Below are positions 25,924 through 35,373 of a stretch of 64,000 nucleotides of DNA, piece by piece (position 1 is the stretch's first letter; the number at the start of each line of letters is the position of its first letter). The notes beneath the pieces were generated by a model. That model saw nothing but the letters and a program-made list of their open reading frames with translations, did not search any database and had not been told where the DNA came from. A program made the position numbers and the translations under genes. This DNA comes from Collinsella aerofaciens. GTDB lineage: Bacteria; Actinomycetota; Coriobacteriia; Coriobacteriales; Coriobacteriaceae. The stretch lies in assembly GCF_028209395.1 (NCBI RefSeq), contig NZ_JAQLDQ010000004.1:94611-158610 (forward strand), given 5' to 3'.

Positions 25924-28097
25924 CCTCCGCTGACCTCCTTAAAAATGTGTCGATATCGCATGGCGACCGCATCGCGCAGGGGGCGCGTCGCCACGGAGTC
26001 AAGGTTGCAAGCATACCGCAAGAGCTCGACTGCGTCCAAATGGGCCCACTCGATCAGCTCCTCGTCGGCATCCAGGTCGACAAAGCGCAGGGTCACCCCG
26101 CCATGCTGGCGGTACCCCAGGATTTCGCCCTCGTGGCGCAGACGAAGGTCCATCTGGGCGAGCGTAAAGCCGTCCGAGGTCTTTTCGAGCGACTGGAGAC
26201 GGTCTTGCGCCGCCGAAGCGCCGCCGTTGCCCTTGGAGTGCGTCATGACCAGGCAGGTGCCCGACACGCTGCCGCGGCCCACGCGGCCGCGCAGCTGGTG
26301 CAGGGCCGCCAAGCCAAAGCGCTCACCGTTCTCGATGACCATGACGGTGGCGTTGGGCACGTCGACGCCCACCTCGACCACCGTGGTCGAAACGAGCACG
26401 TCGATCTCGCCGCGCTTGAAGGCGTCGATCACACGATCCTTCTCCCCTGCCGGCATGCGGCCGTGAAGACGCTCGATGGTAAGCCCCGGCAACGCCAGGC
26501 GTAGGCGGTCGAGCTCGGTTGCCGTATCGTGCAGCGGCACGGGCACGGTTACGCGACCCTCGTCGTCACGGACGATACCGGGCACATCCTCAAGCTCATC
26601 GGCCGAGTCGCTCGGCTCCACGAGCGGGCAAATCACGTAGGCCTGCTGACCCTTTTCATGCGCCTCGCGGATGGCGCCATAGGCAAGGTCGCGGCTCGAC
26701 TCGGTAAGCACGCGTGTCGTCACGCCAGCGCCAGGGACGGGCCGATGGCGGATGATGCTCGTGTCCAGATCGCCGTAGACCGAAAGCGCCAGCGTACGTG
26801 GGATGGGCGTTGCCGTCATAACGAGCAGATCGGCACCAGGGCCCTTCGCACGCAGGGCGTTGCGTTGGCCGACGCCAAACCGGTGCTGCTCATCGATGAC
26901 CACGAGCGACAGATGCTTAAACGCCACGTTATCCGAAAGCACCGCGTGGGTGCCAAAGAGGACATCGAGCTCGCCCGATTCCAGCTGGGCATGGATCCGC
27001 TCGCGCTCGGCCGCCGGCGTGGCGCCCGTCAGGAGCGCCCAGGTCATGCCAGCCTGCAAGAGCAAGGGGCCGGTCTTATCGGCATATTGACGCGCCAGCA
27101 CGCCCGTGGGCGCCATAACGCAGGCCTGCGTGCCGCTATCGGCAGCCACAGCCAGCGCGCAGGCGGCAACGGCGGTCTTACCGGTACCGACATCGCCCAG
27201 CAGCAGGCGGTTCATCACGCGCCCGCCATCGCACATATCGCGCAGGATATCTTGGAACGCGGCCTCCTGCTCGTCGCTCAGAGAAAACGGCAGGGCCTGC
27301 TTAAGCGCGGCCAGGTGCTCGCCCGCGGCGTGGGCGTAGGGCACCACATCGACCAGGCTGCCGTCGTTGCGCAGGCGCAGCGCCAGCTGCAGGTAGAGGC
27401 ACTCCTCGTAGGCAAGCCGTGCGCGCGCGATATCGCGCTCAGCCATGCTCGAAGGAAAGTGGATCGATCGAAGCGCACGAGCATCGCTCATCAGGCGACG
27501 TTTAACGCGCAAGCGTGCGGGAATCGGGTCGAAGGGATTGCCGACGACCTCGAGCGCGCCACTTACGATGCGGCGCATCCATGCCTGGCTCAGGCCGTCA
27601 CTCACATAATGGACCGGCAAAATGGTGCCCGCAGCACGCCCGTCATCAAGCTTTTCAAAGTGCGGCGAGGCCATCTGCTTAAAACCGTAGGCAAACTCGA
27701 CCTTGCCCATCACGGCCAGGCGGTCGCCCTGCTTAAGCTGCTGGGCAATCCAAGGCTGACGGAAAAAGGCGACCTGCAGCACGCCCGTCTCGTCAACGAG
27801 TGAGACCTCGGTCACCTGCATGCGCGGACGCGGCTTCTTTTGAACGATACGGTCGACCGTGGCGATGATGGTGCACACGGTACCGATGGGCGCCATCTCG
27901 ATGGACCAGGAGCGCGTAAAGTCCAGGTATCGATGAGGGATATGGAGAAGGAGGTCCCCCACCGTCCGAATTCCCAGACGGCGAAGGGCCTCCTCACGTT
28001 TACCCGAAACATATTTGAGTCGCGCGATATCCTCGTCGAGCGCATTGCTCTGGGCAAAGCGATCCGAGACGCGCGGCACGGAGCAGAGCTCGGACAT
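25920..28097 (-). CDS. recG: ATP-dependent DNA helicase RecG
   Basis: The 725-residue fork-remodelling helicase has a wedge/OB domain (about residues 60-170: VCTIIATVDRIVQKKPRPRM). Walker A LLLGDVGTGKTAVA, the DEQHRFG box and TATPIPRTLAL follow, and the C-terminal helicase half ends in HQLRGRVGRG. It acts in recombinational repair. It lies eleven bases downstream of fakA and overlaps rsmD. Confidence 0.96.
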   Translation of the reverse strand: MSELCSVPRVSDRFAQSNALDEDIARLKYVSGKREEALRRLGIRTVGDLLLHIPHRYLDFTRSWSIEMAPIGTVCTIIATVDRIVQKKPRPRMQVTEVSLVDETGVLQVAFFRQPWIAQQLKQGDRLAVMGKVEFAYGFKQMASPHFEKLDDGRAAGTILPVHYVSDGLSQAWMRRIVSGALEVVGNPFDPIPARLRVKRRLMSDARALRSIHFPSSMAERDIARARLAYEECLYLQLALRLRNDGSLVDVVPYAHAAGEHLAALKQALPFSLSDEQEAAFQDILRDMCDGGRVMNRLLLGDVGTGKTAVAACALAVAADSGTQACVMAPTGVLARQYADKTGPLLLQAGMTWALLTGATPAAERERIHAQLESGELDVLFGTHAVLSDNVAFKHLSLVVIDEQHRFGVGQRNALRAKGPGADLLVMTATPIPRTLALSVYGDLDTSIIRHRPVPGAGVTTRVLTESSRDLAYGAIREAHEKGQQAYVICPLVEPSDSADELEDVPGIVRDDEGRVTVPVPLHDTATELDRLRLALPGLTIERLHGRMPAGEKDRVIDAFKRGEIDVLVSTTVVEVGVDVPNATVMVIENGERFGLAALHQLRGRVGRGSVSGTCLVMTHSKGNGGASAAQDRLQSLEKTSDGFTLAQMDLRLRHEGEILGYRQHGGVTLRFVDLDADEELIEWAHLDAVELLRYACNLDSVATRPLRDAVAMRYRHIFKEVSGG

Positions 28098-28107
28098 GGG
28101 CAGATGC

Positions 28108-29769
28108 CTACTCGATCGAGAAGATCACGGGATAGAGCGGCTGCTCGCCACGATGGGCGTCGATCTCCAGGTCGGGCTGAGCCTCCTCGATAGCGTCGAC
28201 GATCTCCTGGAAGGCCTCGTCGGACAGCTCCTCGCCGGCCAGAATCGTCAGCGCGTCGCCCTCCTCTTCCTCCTGCATGCGGTTGATGCAATCGAGCGTG
28301 ACCTGCTTCACGTCGGAGCCGACCACATCGATGGAGCCGGCAATGATGCCCATGACGTCACCGGAGTGAATTGGCGAACCGTCGGAGGCGCTGGAGTCGC
28401 GCACGGCGCGGGTGACCTCGCCATCGCGGACCTCGCTGATGGCGTCGACCATAGCGGCGACGGCATCCTCGAGCTCGGAATCGGGCAGGACCGCGAACAG
28501 CGCGGAGAAGGCCTGCGGAACGGTCTTGGTGGGAACGACGGCGACCTTCTTGTCGGTGCAGGCTGAGGCAGCGGCCTCAGCGGCCATGCGGATGTTGCCG
28601 TTGTTGGGCAGGATGATGACCGAGGTCGCGTTGACCTGGTCGACGGCGCCCAGCAGGTCTGCAGTCGAGGGGTTCATGGTCTGACCACCCGACACGATCA
28701 CGTCGACGCCGAGGGACTTGAGGATGTCTGCCTCGCCGGACCCAGCGGCAACGGCGACAAAGCCCAGCGCCTTGGCGGGCTCGGCGGCCTTTTCCTGGTC
28801 CTCATGAATCTTGGCGGTACGGTCGTGGGCCTCCATCTCCATGTTGTGGATAAAGACCTCGTAGATCTGACCAAGCTGAAGCATGTGCTCGAGCACCAGG
28901 TTGGGGGTGTTGGAGTGCACGTGGATCTTGTAATCGGGGTAGGCGCCCACGAGTAGCTCACAGTCGCCCATGGAACCCAGGAACTTAAGGCACTCATCCT
29001 CGTCAAACGGGGCGTCGGCCTTAAAGAGGAACTCGTTGCAGTAGCGGAACTCCGAGCCCTCCCAATCGTCGTTGGCCTCGATCTCAACGCGGCCAAGAGC
29101 GGCATCGCGTGCAGAGCAGGCGGAATCAAACGTGGCGGAGAAATCCTCGACAACGGTGCTGCGGCCAAGAGCGGCGGCAACAAAGTTCTCAAGGAAAATA
29201 GCAAAGCCAAAGGCGCCGGAGTCGACCACGCCGTTCTCCTTCAGAACGGGCAGCAGCTCGGGCGTGCGGGCGACGGACTGGTAGGCCTCGACGACGATGG
29301 CGTCGAGCGCGTCCTCGGCCGAGAACTTCTTCTTTTCGCACTCGTCGGCCTTGGTCGAGACATCGCGCAACACCGTGAGGATCGTACCCTCGATGGGCTT
29401 ACGGACGGCCTGGAAGGCAACCTTGACGGCACGACGGAAGGCGAAGGCGATGTTGGCGGACGTAATGGGCTCGTCGGCGGAGACAAGGCCCTCGGCCACG
29501 CCGCGCAAGATCTGCGAGGTGATGACGCCGGAGTTGCCGCGGGCGCCCATCAGGGAGCCGTGGGTGATGGCGCCGGCGATGGCCTCCATGTCGGCGTCGG
29601 CGGGAAGGGCAGAAAGCTCCTTGGTCACCGAGGCGAGCGTGAGCGACATGTTGGTGCCGGTGTCACCGTCGGGCACGGGAAAGACGTTGAGCTTGTTGAT
29701 CTCCTCGGCCTTGTCGGAAACGGCAGCCGCAGCGATCGGAAAACAGGTGCGAATGGTCTTTGCAATCAT
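28108..29769 (-). CDS. fakA: Fatty acid kinase subunit FakA (DAK2 domain, YloV-like)
   Basis: The 553-residue protein has an N-terminal DAK2 kinase domain with the ATP/Mg motif VFPVPDGDTGTNMSLTL and GARGNSGVITSQILRG. A middle domain and a C-terminal FakB-binding region (VIVSGGQTMNPSTADLL) follow. FakA phosphorylates fatty acids bound to FakB so that they can enter phospholipid via PlsX and PlsY. The link with plsX and acpP in the same block fits. No FakB (DegV) gene is in the window. Confidence 0.9.
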   Translation of the reverse strand: MIAKTIRTCFPIAAAAVSDKAEEINKLNVFPVPDGDTGTNMSLTLASVTKELSALPADADMEAIAGAITHGSLMGARGNSGVITSQILRGVAEGLVSADEPITSANIAFAFRRAVKVAFQAVRKPIEGTILTVLRDVSTKADECEKKKFSAEDALDAIVVEAYQSVARTPELLPVLKENGVVDSGAFGFAIFLENFVAAALGRSTVVEDFSATFDSACSARDAALGRVEIEANDDWEGSEFRYCNEFLFKADAPFDEDECLKFLGSMGDCELLVGAYPDYKIHVHSNTPNLVLEHMLQLGQIYEVFIHNMEMEAHDRTAKIHEDQEKAAEPAKALGFVAVAAGSGEADILKSLGVDVIVSGGQTMNPSTADLLGAVDQVNATSVIILPNNGNIRMAAEAAASACTDKKVAVVPTKTVPQAFSALFAVLPDSELEDAVAAMVDAISEVRDGEVTRAVRDSSASDGSPIHSGDVMGIIAGSIDVVGSDVKQVTLDCINRMQEEEEGDALTILAGEELSDEAFQEIVDAIEEAQPDLEIDAHRGEQPLYPVIFSIE

Positions 29770-29796
29770 GGGTATTTAAATCTCCGTTTTCGGATG

Positions 29797-30153
29797 CTAG
29801 TTCAGACGGCTCTTGAGCGCGTCGATATGGATGCCGATCTTAAGGCTGGCGGGATCGATCTGGGCGATCTCCTGCAGGGTGAAGGCAACGGAGCTCGAAA
29901 GATTGTGGCAGACGGATTTCATGTTGACGCCGTTCTCGAGCACGACGTGAAGATCGACCGTAAGGCCGTTCTCGTCGGCGGAGACAAGCACGCCCTTGCG
30001 GAGGCGCTGACCGGCAAGCAGGCGCACGCTCTCGGCGCCCTGGAGCTGCTCAGCCATACCGACGACGCCATAGCACGTCATCGCGGCATAACCGGCAATA
30101 TCGGCAATAACGTCGTTCGAGACGCTCAGGCTGCCGTTAATGGTCTCAGACAC
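29797..30153 (-). CDS. Asp23/Gls24-family envelope stress protein
   Basis: The 118-residue protein (VSETINGSLSVSNDVIADIA, then LTVDLHVVLENGVNMKSVC) is an Asp23-domain protein. Small versions of it regularly precede the DAK2 gene fakA. Some members are membrane-associated stress proteins; the role of this one is unclear. The start is GTG at 30153 with AAGGAG six bases upstream; an in-frame ATG at 30186 lacks a site. A TAGAAT -10-like box lies at 30210-30215, so this is probably the first gene of the long operon down to ffh. Confidence 0.85.
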   Translation of the reverse strand: MSETINGSLSVSNDVIADIAGYAAMTCYGVVGMAEQLQGAESVRLLAGQRLRKGVLVSADENGLTVDLHVVLENGVNMKSVCHNLSSSVAFTLQEIAQIDPASLKIGIHIDALKSRLN

Positions 30154-30311
30154 AAGAATCTCCTTATCTGGTGCTCGCGGCACCATGTCGTGGGAGCAAT
30201 CATTGCAATATTCTACAACGACCGCGCCATGTTGAGGTGGTGGGTCGCGGGATTACATCCTCGACACGAAATGTTGATATGGCAACGTTCGAGTCAAGTG
30301 GTCGCGGCATG

Positions 30312-30342
30312 AAAAAACCCGCCGCATAAGCGACGGGTTTTA
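30312..30342 (-). terminator. Terminator after the tRNA-Asn pair
   Basis: On the minus strand AAACCCGTCGC - TTAT - GCGGCGGGTTT is followed by TTTC. It is five bases beyond the CCA of the downstream tRNA gene. Confidence 0.85.
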
Positions 30343-30347
30343 CAACC

Positions 30348-30422
30348 TGGCTCCCCGGGTAGGACTCGAACCTACAACAGCGCGGTTAACAGCCGCGTGC
30401 TCTACCATTGAGCTACCGAGGA
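30348..30422 (-). tRNA. tRNA-Asn (GTT), copy 1
   Basis: The 75-base sequence includes an encoded CCA. The acceptor arms are TCCTCGG and CCGGGGA, with one U-G pair and discriminator G. The anticodon arm reads CGGCTGTTAACCG, giving GTT, and the T arm contains GGTTCGAGTCC. It is identical to copy 2 and separated from it by 34 bases. Confidence 0.97.
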
Positions 30423-30456
30423 ATTTAAAAGCCCAGCGGAATGGGCTGAGAAATTC

Positions 30457-30531
30457 TGGCTCCCCGGGTAGGACTCGAACCTACAACAGCGCGGTTAACA
30501 GCCGCGTGCTCTACCATTGAGCTACCGAGGA
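30457..30531 (-). tRNA. tRNA-Asn (GTT), copy 2
   Basis: Identical in sequence to the gene at 30348-30422, upstream of it on the same strand, and probably co-transcribed. Two genes raise the dose of this tRNA. The 34-base spacer can form a short GCCCAgcggaatGGGCT hairpin. Confidence 0.97.
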
Positions 30532-30689
30532 ATAGGTGCGTGCTCTCAAGCAACGAAGTTTATTATACGGACGAATCGGCACAGGGCAAGAACTTTTTTG
30601 AGAAATTTTCTAGCCTTGATCCCTTGGGGACGGCCTAACTGCCGGCACCGGCAACGGAAACGCCGATGTTTTGACAATGCCAGCGAGCG

Positions 30690-30827
30690 GGCACCAGAGC
30701 GAACAAATTGGCATGAAAAGAGGACGGCATAGACCTTCTGGTCATGCCGTCCTCTTTGAATGACAAGTTGTCGCTCTGGTGTCCGCGCAGCGTCGGCCAG
30801 TTACGGCGTTTGGTAAAACGCCGTAAC
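30690..30827 (-). repeat. Structured element copy B, directly after the rpoD stop
   Basis: It has the same layout as copy A (1013-1153). A 12-bp stem at 30800-30827 (GTTACGGCGTTT, loop TACC) starts two bases after the rpoD stop. A spacer with GACGCTGC follows, then an outer stem CACCAGAGCGA / TCGCTCTGGTG (30692-30702 with 30771-30781). The inner hairpin at 30717-30757 has the identical tip GGCATGACCAGAAGGTCT. Stem bases differ from copy A in pairs, so pairing is kept. Confidence 0.8.
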
Positions 30828-30828
30828 C

Positions 30829-32154
30829 CTAAGACTCGATATAGTCTTTGAGCTTGCTGCTGCGGCTCGGGTGACGAAGCTTGGCCAGGGTCTTGGACTC
30901 GATCTGGCGGATACGCTCGCGCGTGACACCAAACTCGCGACCGACCTCCTCGAGCGTGCGGGGATGCCCGTCGACAAGGCCAAAGCGCAGCTCGATAACC
31001 TTGCGCTCACGATCGGCAAGCGAGTCGAGCACCTGGGTGAGCTGCTCCTGCAGCATGGAGAAGCTGGCGGCATCGGGCGGAACGATAGCCTGGGAGTCCT
31101 CGATGAAGTCGCCCAGCTGGGAATCCTCTTCCTCGCCGATGGGGGTCTCGAGCGACACGGGCTCCTGCGAAATCTTCTGGATCTCGCGGACGCGGTCGGC
31201 GCTCATGTCCATCTCGGCACCGATCTCCTCAGGGGTCGGGTCGCGACCCAGGTCCTGAAGGAGCTGGCGCTGCACGCGGACGAGCTTGTTGATGGTCTCG
31301 ACCATATGCACGGGAATACGGATGGTACGGGCCTGATCGGCAATGGCGCGCGTAATGGCCTGACGGATCCACCACGTGGCGTACGTGGAGAACTTAAAGC
31401 CCTTCTGGTAGTCGAACTTCTCAACAGCGCGGATCAGACCGAGGTTGCCCTCCTGGATCAGGTCAAGGAACAGCATGCCGCGGCCGACATAGCGTTTGGC
31501 GATGGAAACGACCAGACGCAGGTTTGCGCTGATGAGTGCCTGCTTGGCTTCGAGGCCCACGTTCTCAATGCGCGTAAGACGACGCATCTCGGCACGCGTG
31601 AGCTCGAGCTCGCCGGCATCGGCAGCCTCGAGCTTCTCGGTGGCCTCGAGACCGGCCTCGATCTTCATGGCCAAATCGACCTCTTCGGAGGCGGTCAGCA
31701 GGTCGACCTTGCCGATCTCCTTGAGGTACATACGAACCGGATCGCCGGTCAACATCACCGTGGAGGCATCGATGCCACGCACGCGGGAGCGTGAACGGGA
31801 CGTGCGCACGGTGCGCTTCTTCTTGCTCTTGGAAGAACCCATCTCGGCGTCGGCCTGACGGGCCATCTTGAGCTCGTGCTCGTCGTCGTCATCAAAATCG
31901 TCGGTATCGGTATCGTTATCGTCATCGTCGACGTCCATGGGGGCGTCGTCGTTACCGCTCGCGGAGATAATCTGGATGCCGCTGTTGCGCAGCGCGGAAT
32001 ACACCGCGGTGAGCTGCTCGTCAGAAACATCGATATCCTTCAGGGCGACCTGAATCTCGTCCTCGGTTACCGAAGTCCTGTTTGAGCCGTTGCCCATGAG
32101 CTTTGCAACGTAGGATTCCAGCCCAGTACCCGTGCTCTCAGTCTTTTTTGGCAC
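30829..32154 (-). CDS. rpoD: Primary RNA polymerase sigma factor
   Basis: The 441-residue protein has an N-terminal extension with an Asp-rich run (near residues 75-95) and a basic Lys/Arg stretch, instead of the large E. coli region. Region 1.2 is [11 protein letters not shown], region 2 is RFSTY-like [17 protein letters not shown], region 3 follows, and region 4 is [20 protein letters not shown]. The start is GTG at 32154, because AAGGGAGA lies just upstream; ATG 32169 has no site. It is last in the rimP-to-rpoD block and is followed by structured element B. Confidence 0.95.
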   Translation of the reverse strand: MPKKTESTGTGLESYVAKLMGNGSNRTSVTEDEIQVALKDIDVSDEQLTAVYSALRNSGIQIISASGNDDAPMDVDDDDNDTDTDDFDDDDEHELKMARQADAEMGSSKSKKKRTVRTSRSRSRVRGIDASTVMLTGDPVRMYLKEIGKVDLLTASEEVDLAMKIEAGLEATEKLEAADAGELELTRAEMRRLTRIENVGLEAKQALISANLRLVVSIAKRYVGRGMLFLDLIQEGNLGLIRAVEKFDYQKGFKFSTYATWWIRQAITRAIADQARTIRIPVHMVETINKLVRVQRQLLQDLGRDPTPEEIGAEMDMSADRVREIQKISQEPVSLETPIGEEEDSQLGDFIEDSQAIVPPDAASFSMLQEQLTQVLDSLADRERKVIELRFGLVDGHPRTLEEVGREFGVTRERIRQIESKTLAKLRHPSRSSKLKDYIES

Positions 32155-32264
32155 AGATTCTCCCTTCATAGTCCACAGGACTCAATACTTTAGCACACAC
32201 ATAGACGTCTATACCCAAAAAGAGGACTGGATATAGGCGAGAATACGCTGGTTGACCACAACAT

Positions 32265-34373
32265 CTAGGCCTGTTCGGTGCCTGCGGCCTCCATACCGAT
32301 CAAACGGAACGGGTCCGCCACGCCGCCGATCGACTTTTGCAGCTCGCGTTGACGCTGCGAATCCTGCGCGGCCTGCACGGTCAGCGCGCGACGGGCTTCA
32401 TCATCGAGCGAACGGTCCTGGCGCAGCTTGGCCTGTGCGGCACGCATGCGGCGCTTGATGGTGTAGAGCTCGAGCGTATCAAGCATAAACACGATGTTCG
32501 TCTCGGTGGGGTGCTTGCTCGTCGCCGAGATGCGCCCGGCACTCACAAGCGTTGCCGCCTCGGGACACACCGAGCGCGCCGCATCCATGCAGGCTGCAGG
32601 ATCGGTTCCCGGCGGCGTTGCCAGAACGGCCCATGCGATGGACTCGTGACGTGGGTCAACCCACTCGATAGAGCAGATGCGGTCGGCATACGTGCGGAAC
32701 AGGTCGGGGTAGCTCGTGAGCATCGTCAACAGCTCGCGCTCCCCTGCCAAGGACTTGCGCTCAAGATCAGTAAGAACCATCGGCGCCGCCGCAGCCGGAG
32801 CGCCCGAACCATCAGTCACAGGCACAGCACCCATATCATCAGGCACATCGATCGGCGGCAGATCGTCGACGAGCTCCACGGGCGCGGCGCCGTAGGCATC
32901 GAGCGGGACATGGTCGTACGGCTCCTCCTCGACCGGCGCGGACACCGGCGGCGTCGCGCCCGATGCCCAAGCACCGCGAGATGCCCCCTGCGAACCAGAC
33001 GTCCGACCGCCCGCGCTACCAGAGCGCTCGGCTTGCGCCCGCTGGCGTTCATAGTTCTGCTCACGACGTCGTTCCGCATCTTCGCGCTTGGCGACATCGC
33101 GAAACACGCGACCCGAACTCGCGCGAACCGTCTCCAGATCCAAGCCCAGCAGATCGGCAATCTGGATAAAGTATGTGTCGATCATATAGCTATCGCGCAG
33201 CGGATAGATAAGCGTCAGCGCATCTTCCAGCGCCTTGGCACGACCGCCCGGCGTGGTGATGTCACTCGACTCCTGCAGCGAACGGTAGACAAAGTCCATG
33301 AGCGGCTCGGCAGCGTCGATGCGCGCCTGAAGCTCCTGTCCACCATGCGCCGTGATGAACTCCATGGGGTCGTTGCCGTCGGGCAGCACCACGCAGCGCA
33401 GGTCCATCGAATCCTGCTCGATAAACTGAATCGCACGGCGAGCGGCCTTTTGACCGGCGGCATCGCCGTCAAACATATACACGATGCGCTTAGCAAAGCG
33501 GGTGAGCGTCTTGACGTGATGCTCCGTGAGCGCGGTGCCCAGCGTGGCGACAACGTTTTTAATCCCCGCCTCCCAACAGGCGATGCAGTCGGTATAGCCC
33601 TCCACCACGATGGCGGTATCCTGCGCAACGATAAACTCCTTGGCCCAGTTAAAGCCATAGAGGTTTCGTTTCTTATGAAACACGCTCGTCTCGGCAGTGT
33701 TGAGGTACTTGGGGTGACCATCGCCCATGATACGCCCGCCAAAGGCGATATTGTGACCCTGCTCATCAAAGATGGGAAACATCACGCGGTCGTAAAAGCG
33801 GTCGGCAAGCTGCCCGCGCCCTCGACTCACGGCAACGTTGGCGTCGATCATCTCCTGCGGAGTAAAGCCCGCCTGCGACAGATGAGCCACCAGCATATTA
33901 CGACCCGGCGCAAAGCCCAGGCAGTAGCGGCGGCAGACGTCGCCGCCCATGCCGCGGCTGGCAAAGTACTCACGTGGACGGCCATCCTTACCGCGCATAA
34001 GCATGGTGTGGTAGAACTGGGCGGTCTCGGCACACAGATCGTAGATGCGGGCACGCTTGGTACCGCGCTCGCGGCGATCTCCGGTGTCGTGCAGCTCAAT
34101 ACCTGCACGATCGGCCAAATAACGGATTGACTCGGGAAAGCTCAGGTTCTCGCGCTTCATGATATAGGTGAAGACGTCGCCACCCTCGCCGCAGCCAAAG
34201 CAATGCCACACCTGTGTGGCGGGGATAATGTGGAAGGACGGCGTCTTTTCGCCATGAAAGGGGCAGCAACCCCAAAACTCATGGCCGCGGGGCTTGAGCT
34301 CAACCGTTTCCTGCACGATGGCAACTAGGTCGGACGCAGCGCGTACCTGGTCTTTTTCATCATCGCTAATCAC
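32265..34373 (-). CDS. dnaG: DNA primase
   Basis: The 702-residue enzyme makes RNA primers for replication. The CHC2 zinc finger uses C37, H40, C58 and C61 (CPFH ... CFGC). The TOPRIM core contains VVEGYTDCIACWEAGIKN and YMFDGDAAGQKAARR. A C-terminal helicase-binding region follows a low-complexity Gly/Ser/Pro linker. The start is GTG at 34373 after GGGGGTGAG, overlapping ribF by eight bases. The dnaG-rpoD pair is the classical macromolecular synthesis arrangement. Confidence 0.96.
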   Translation of the reverse strand: MISDDEKDQVRAASDLVAIVQETVELKPRGHEFWGCCPFHGEKTPSFHIIPATQVWHCFGCGEGGDVFTYIMKRENLSFPESIRYLADRAGIELHDTGDRRERGTKRARIYDLCAETAQFYHTMLMRGKDGRPREYFASRGMGGDVCRRYCLGFAPGRNMLVAHLSQAGFTPQEMIDANVAVSRGRGQLADRFYDRVMFPIFDEQGHNIAFGGRIMGDGHPKYLNTAETSVFHKKRNLYGFNWAKEFIVAQDTAIVVEGYTDCIACWEAGIKNVVATLGTALTEHHVKTLTRFAKRIVYMFDGDAAGQKAARRAIQFIEQDSMDLRCVVLPDGNDPMEFITAHGGQELQARIDAAEPLMDFVYRSLQESSDITTPGGRAKALEDALTLIYPLRDSYMIDTYFIQIADLLGLDLETVRASSGRVFRDVAKREDAERRREQNYERQRAQAERSGSAGGRTSGSQGASRGAWASGATPPVSAPVEEEPYDHVPLDAYGAAPVELVDDLPPIDVPDDMGAVPVTDGSGAPAAAAPMVLTDLERKSLAGERELLTMLTSYPDLFRTYADRICSIEWVDPRHESIAWAVLATPPGTDPAACMDAARSVCPEAATLVSAGRISATSKHPTETNIVFMLDTLELYTIKRRMRAAQAKLRQDRSLDDEARRALTVQAAQDSQRQRELQKSIGGVADPFRLIGMEAAGTEQA

Positions 34374-35373
34374 GGATACTCACCCCCTGCTCGCCCAAGT
34401 TGTGACGAATATCCTCGATATTACCCTCGACGGTCGAGATCAACTCATCCAGCGATTCGAACACACGCGAGGGACGCAGCCAGCGCGTAAACGCCAGCGA
34501 AACGGAAGCGCCGTACAGGTCGCCCGTATAACCAATTAAGTTAGCCTCGAGATGCGATGAAGCGGCATCGTCGGCATACGTCGGCGGCAGGCCGACGTTA
34601 ACGGCAGCAGGCCATACGGTGTCATCGACGAGCACCAGGCCCTCATACACGCCATCGGCAGGCACCTGAATGCCGTCGGAAACCTGCAGGTTTGCCGTGG
34701 GAAAGCCCATGCCAGAGCCCTCGTGACGGCCGCGAACAACACCGCCGCGCAGCATATACGGGCGGCCGAGCAACTCAGCAGCCAGCTCCACATGGCCCTG
34801 TCCCAGCTCATGACGGATGCGGGTGGCGCAAATGGCCTCACCGCCCTCGCAAAGCAGATCGTGACCATACACGTCAACGCCGTGCTCGGAACCCCAGACG
34901 CGCATCTCGGCAACACCAGAAGCACCGCCACGACCCAGCCTAAAATCGCTGCCAACGCGAATCGAACGAATGTCGACCACGCGTGACAACAGTGTGAGAA
35001 AACCAACATGGTCGAGTGCCGCAACCTCAGGCGTAAAGGGAACGGCCACCACTGCATCGACCCCGGTCTGAGCCAAGGCATGTAGACGGTCGGCCGTCGT
35101 CATCAGTTTTTGAGCGGGCGAAGGACTCACCACAACGTCCGGATCGGGATCGAAAGTGACCACGACCGCCTTGCAGCCATGGGCACGGGCATCACGGACA
35201 AGCGCTTCGATGAGTTCCTGGTGTCCACGGTGCACACCATCGAACACGCCGATGGCAATCGATGCAGCACCCAAGTGCTCGCACTCATCAAACGCATCGG
35301 CAGTGACGATGCGGGCCTCGTCCGACTCGCCCTCGAAAAAGATACGCGCGAGCTCACGAGCGGACAACATCAT
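34366..35373 (-). CDS. ribF: Bifunctional riboflavin kinase / FAD synthetase
   Basis: The 335-residue enzyme has an N-terminal FAD synthetase half with the nucleotidyltransferase motif GVFDGVHRGHQELI, and a C-terminal riboflavin kinase half (GMGFPTANLQV, EANLIGYTGDLYG). It makes FMN and FAD. A hydrophilic segment of about 35 residues precedes the first strand. It overlaps truB by four bases and dnaG by eight. Confidence 0.94.
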   Translation of the reverse strand: MMLSARELARIFFEGESDEARIVTADAFDECEHLGAASIAIGVFDGVHRGHQELIEALVRDARAHGCKAVVVTFDPDPDVVVSPSPAQKLMTTADRLHALAQTGVDAVVAVPFTPEVAALDHVGFLTLLSRVVDIRSIRVGSDFRLGRGGASGVAEMRVWGSEHGVDVYGHDLLCEGGEAICATRIRHELGQGHVELAAELLGRPYMLRGGVVRGRHEGSGMGFPTANLQVSDGIQVPADGVYEGLVLVDDTVWPAAVNVGLPPTYADDAASSHLEANLIGYTGDLYGASVSLAFTRWLRPSRVFESLDELISTVEGNIEDIRHNLGEQGVSIRD

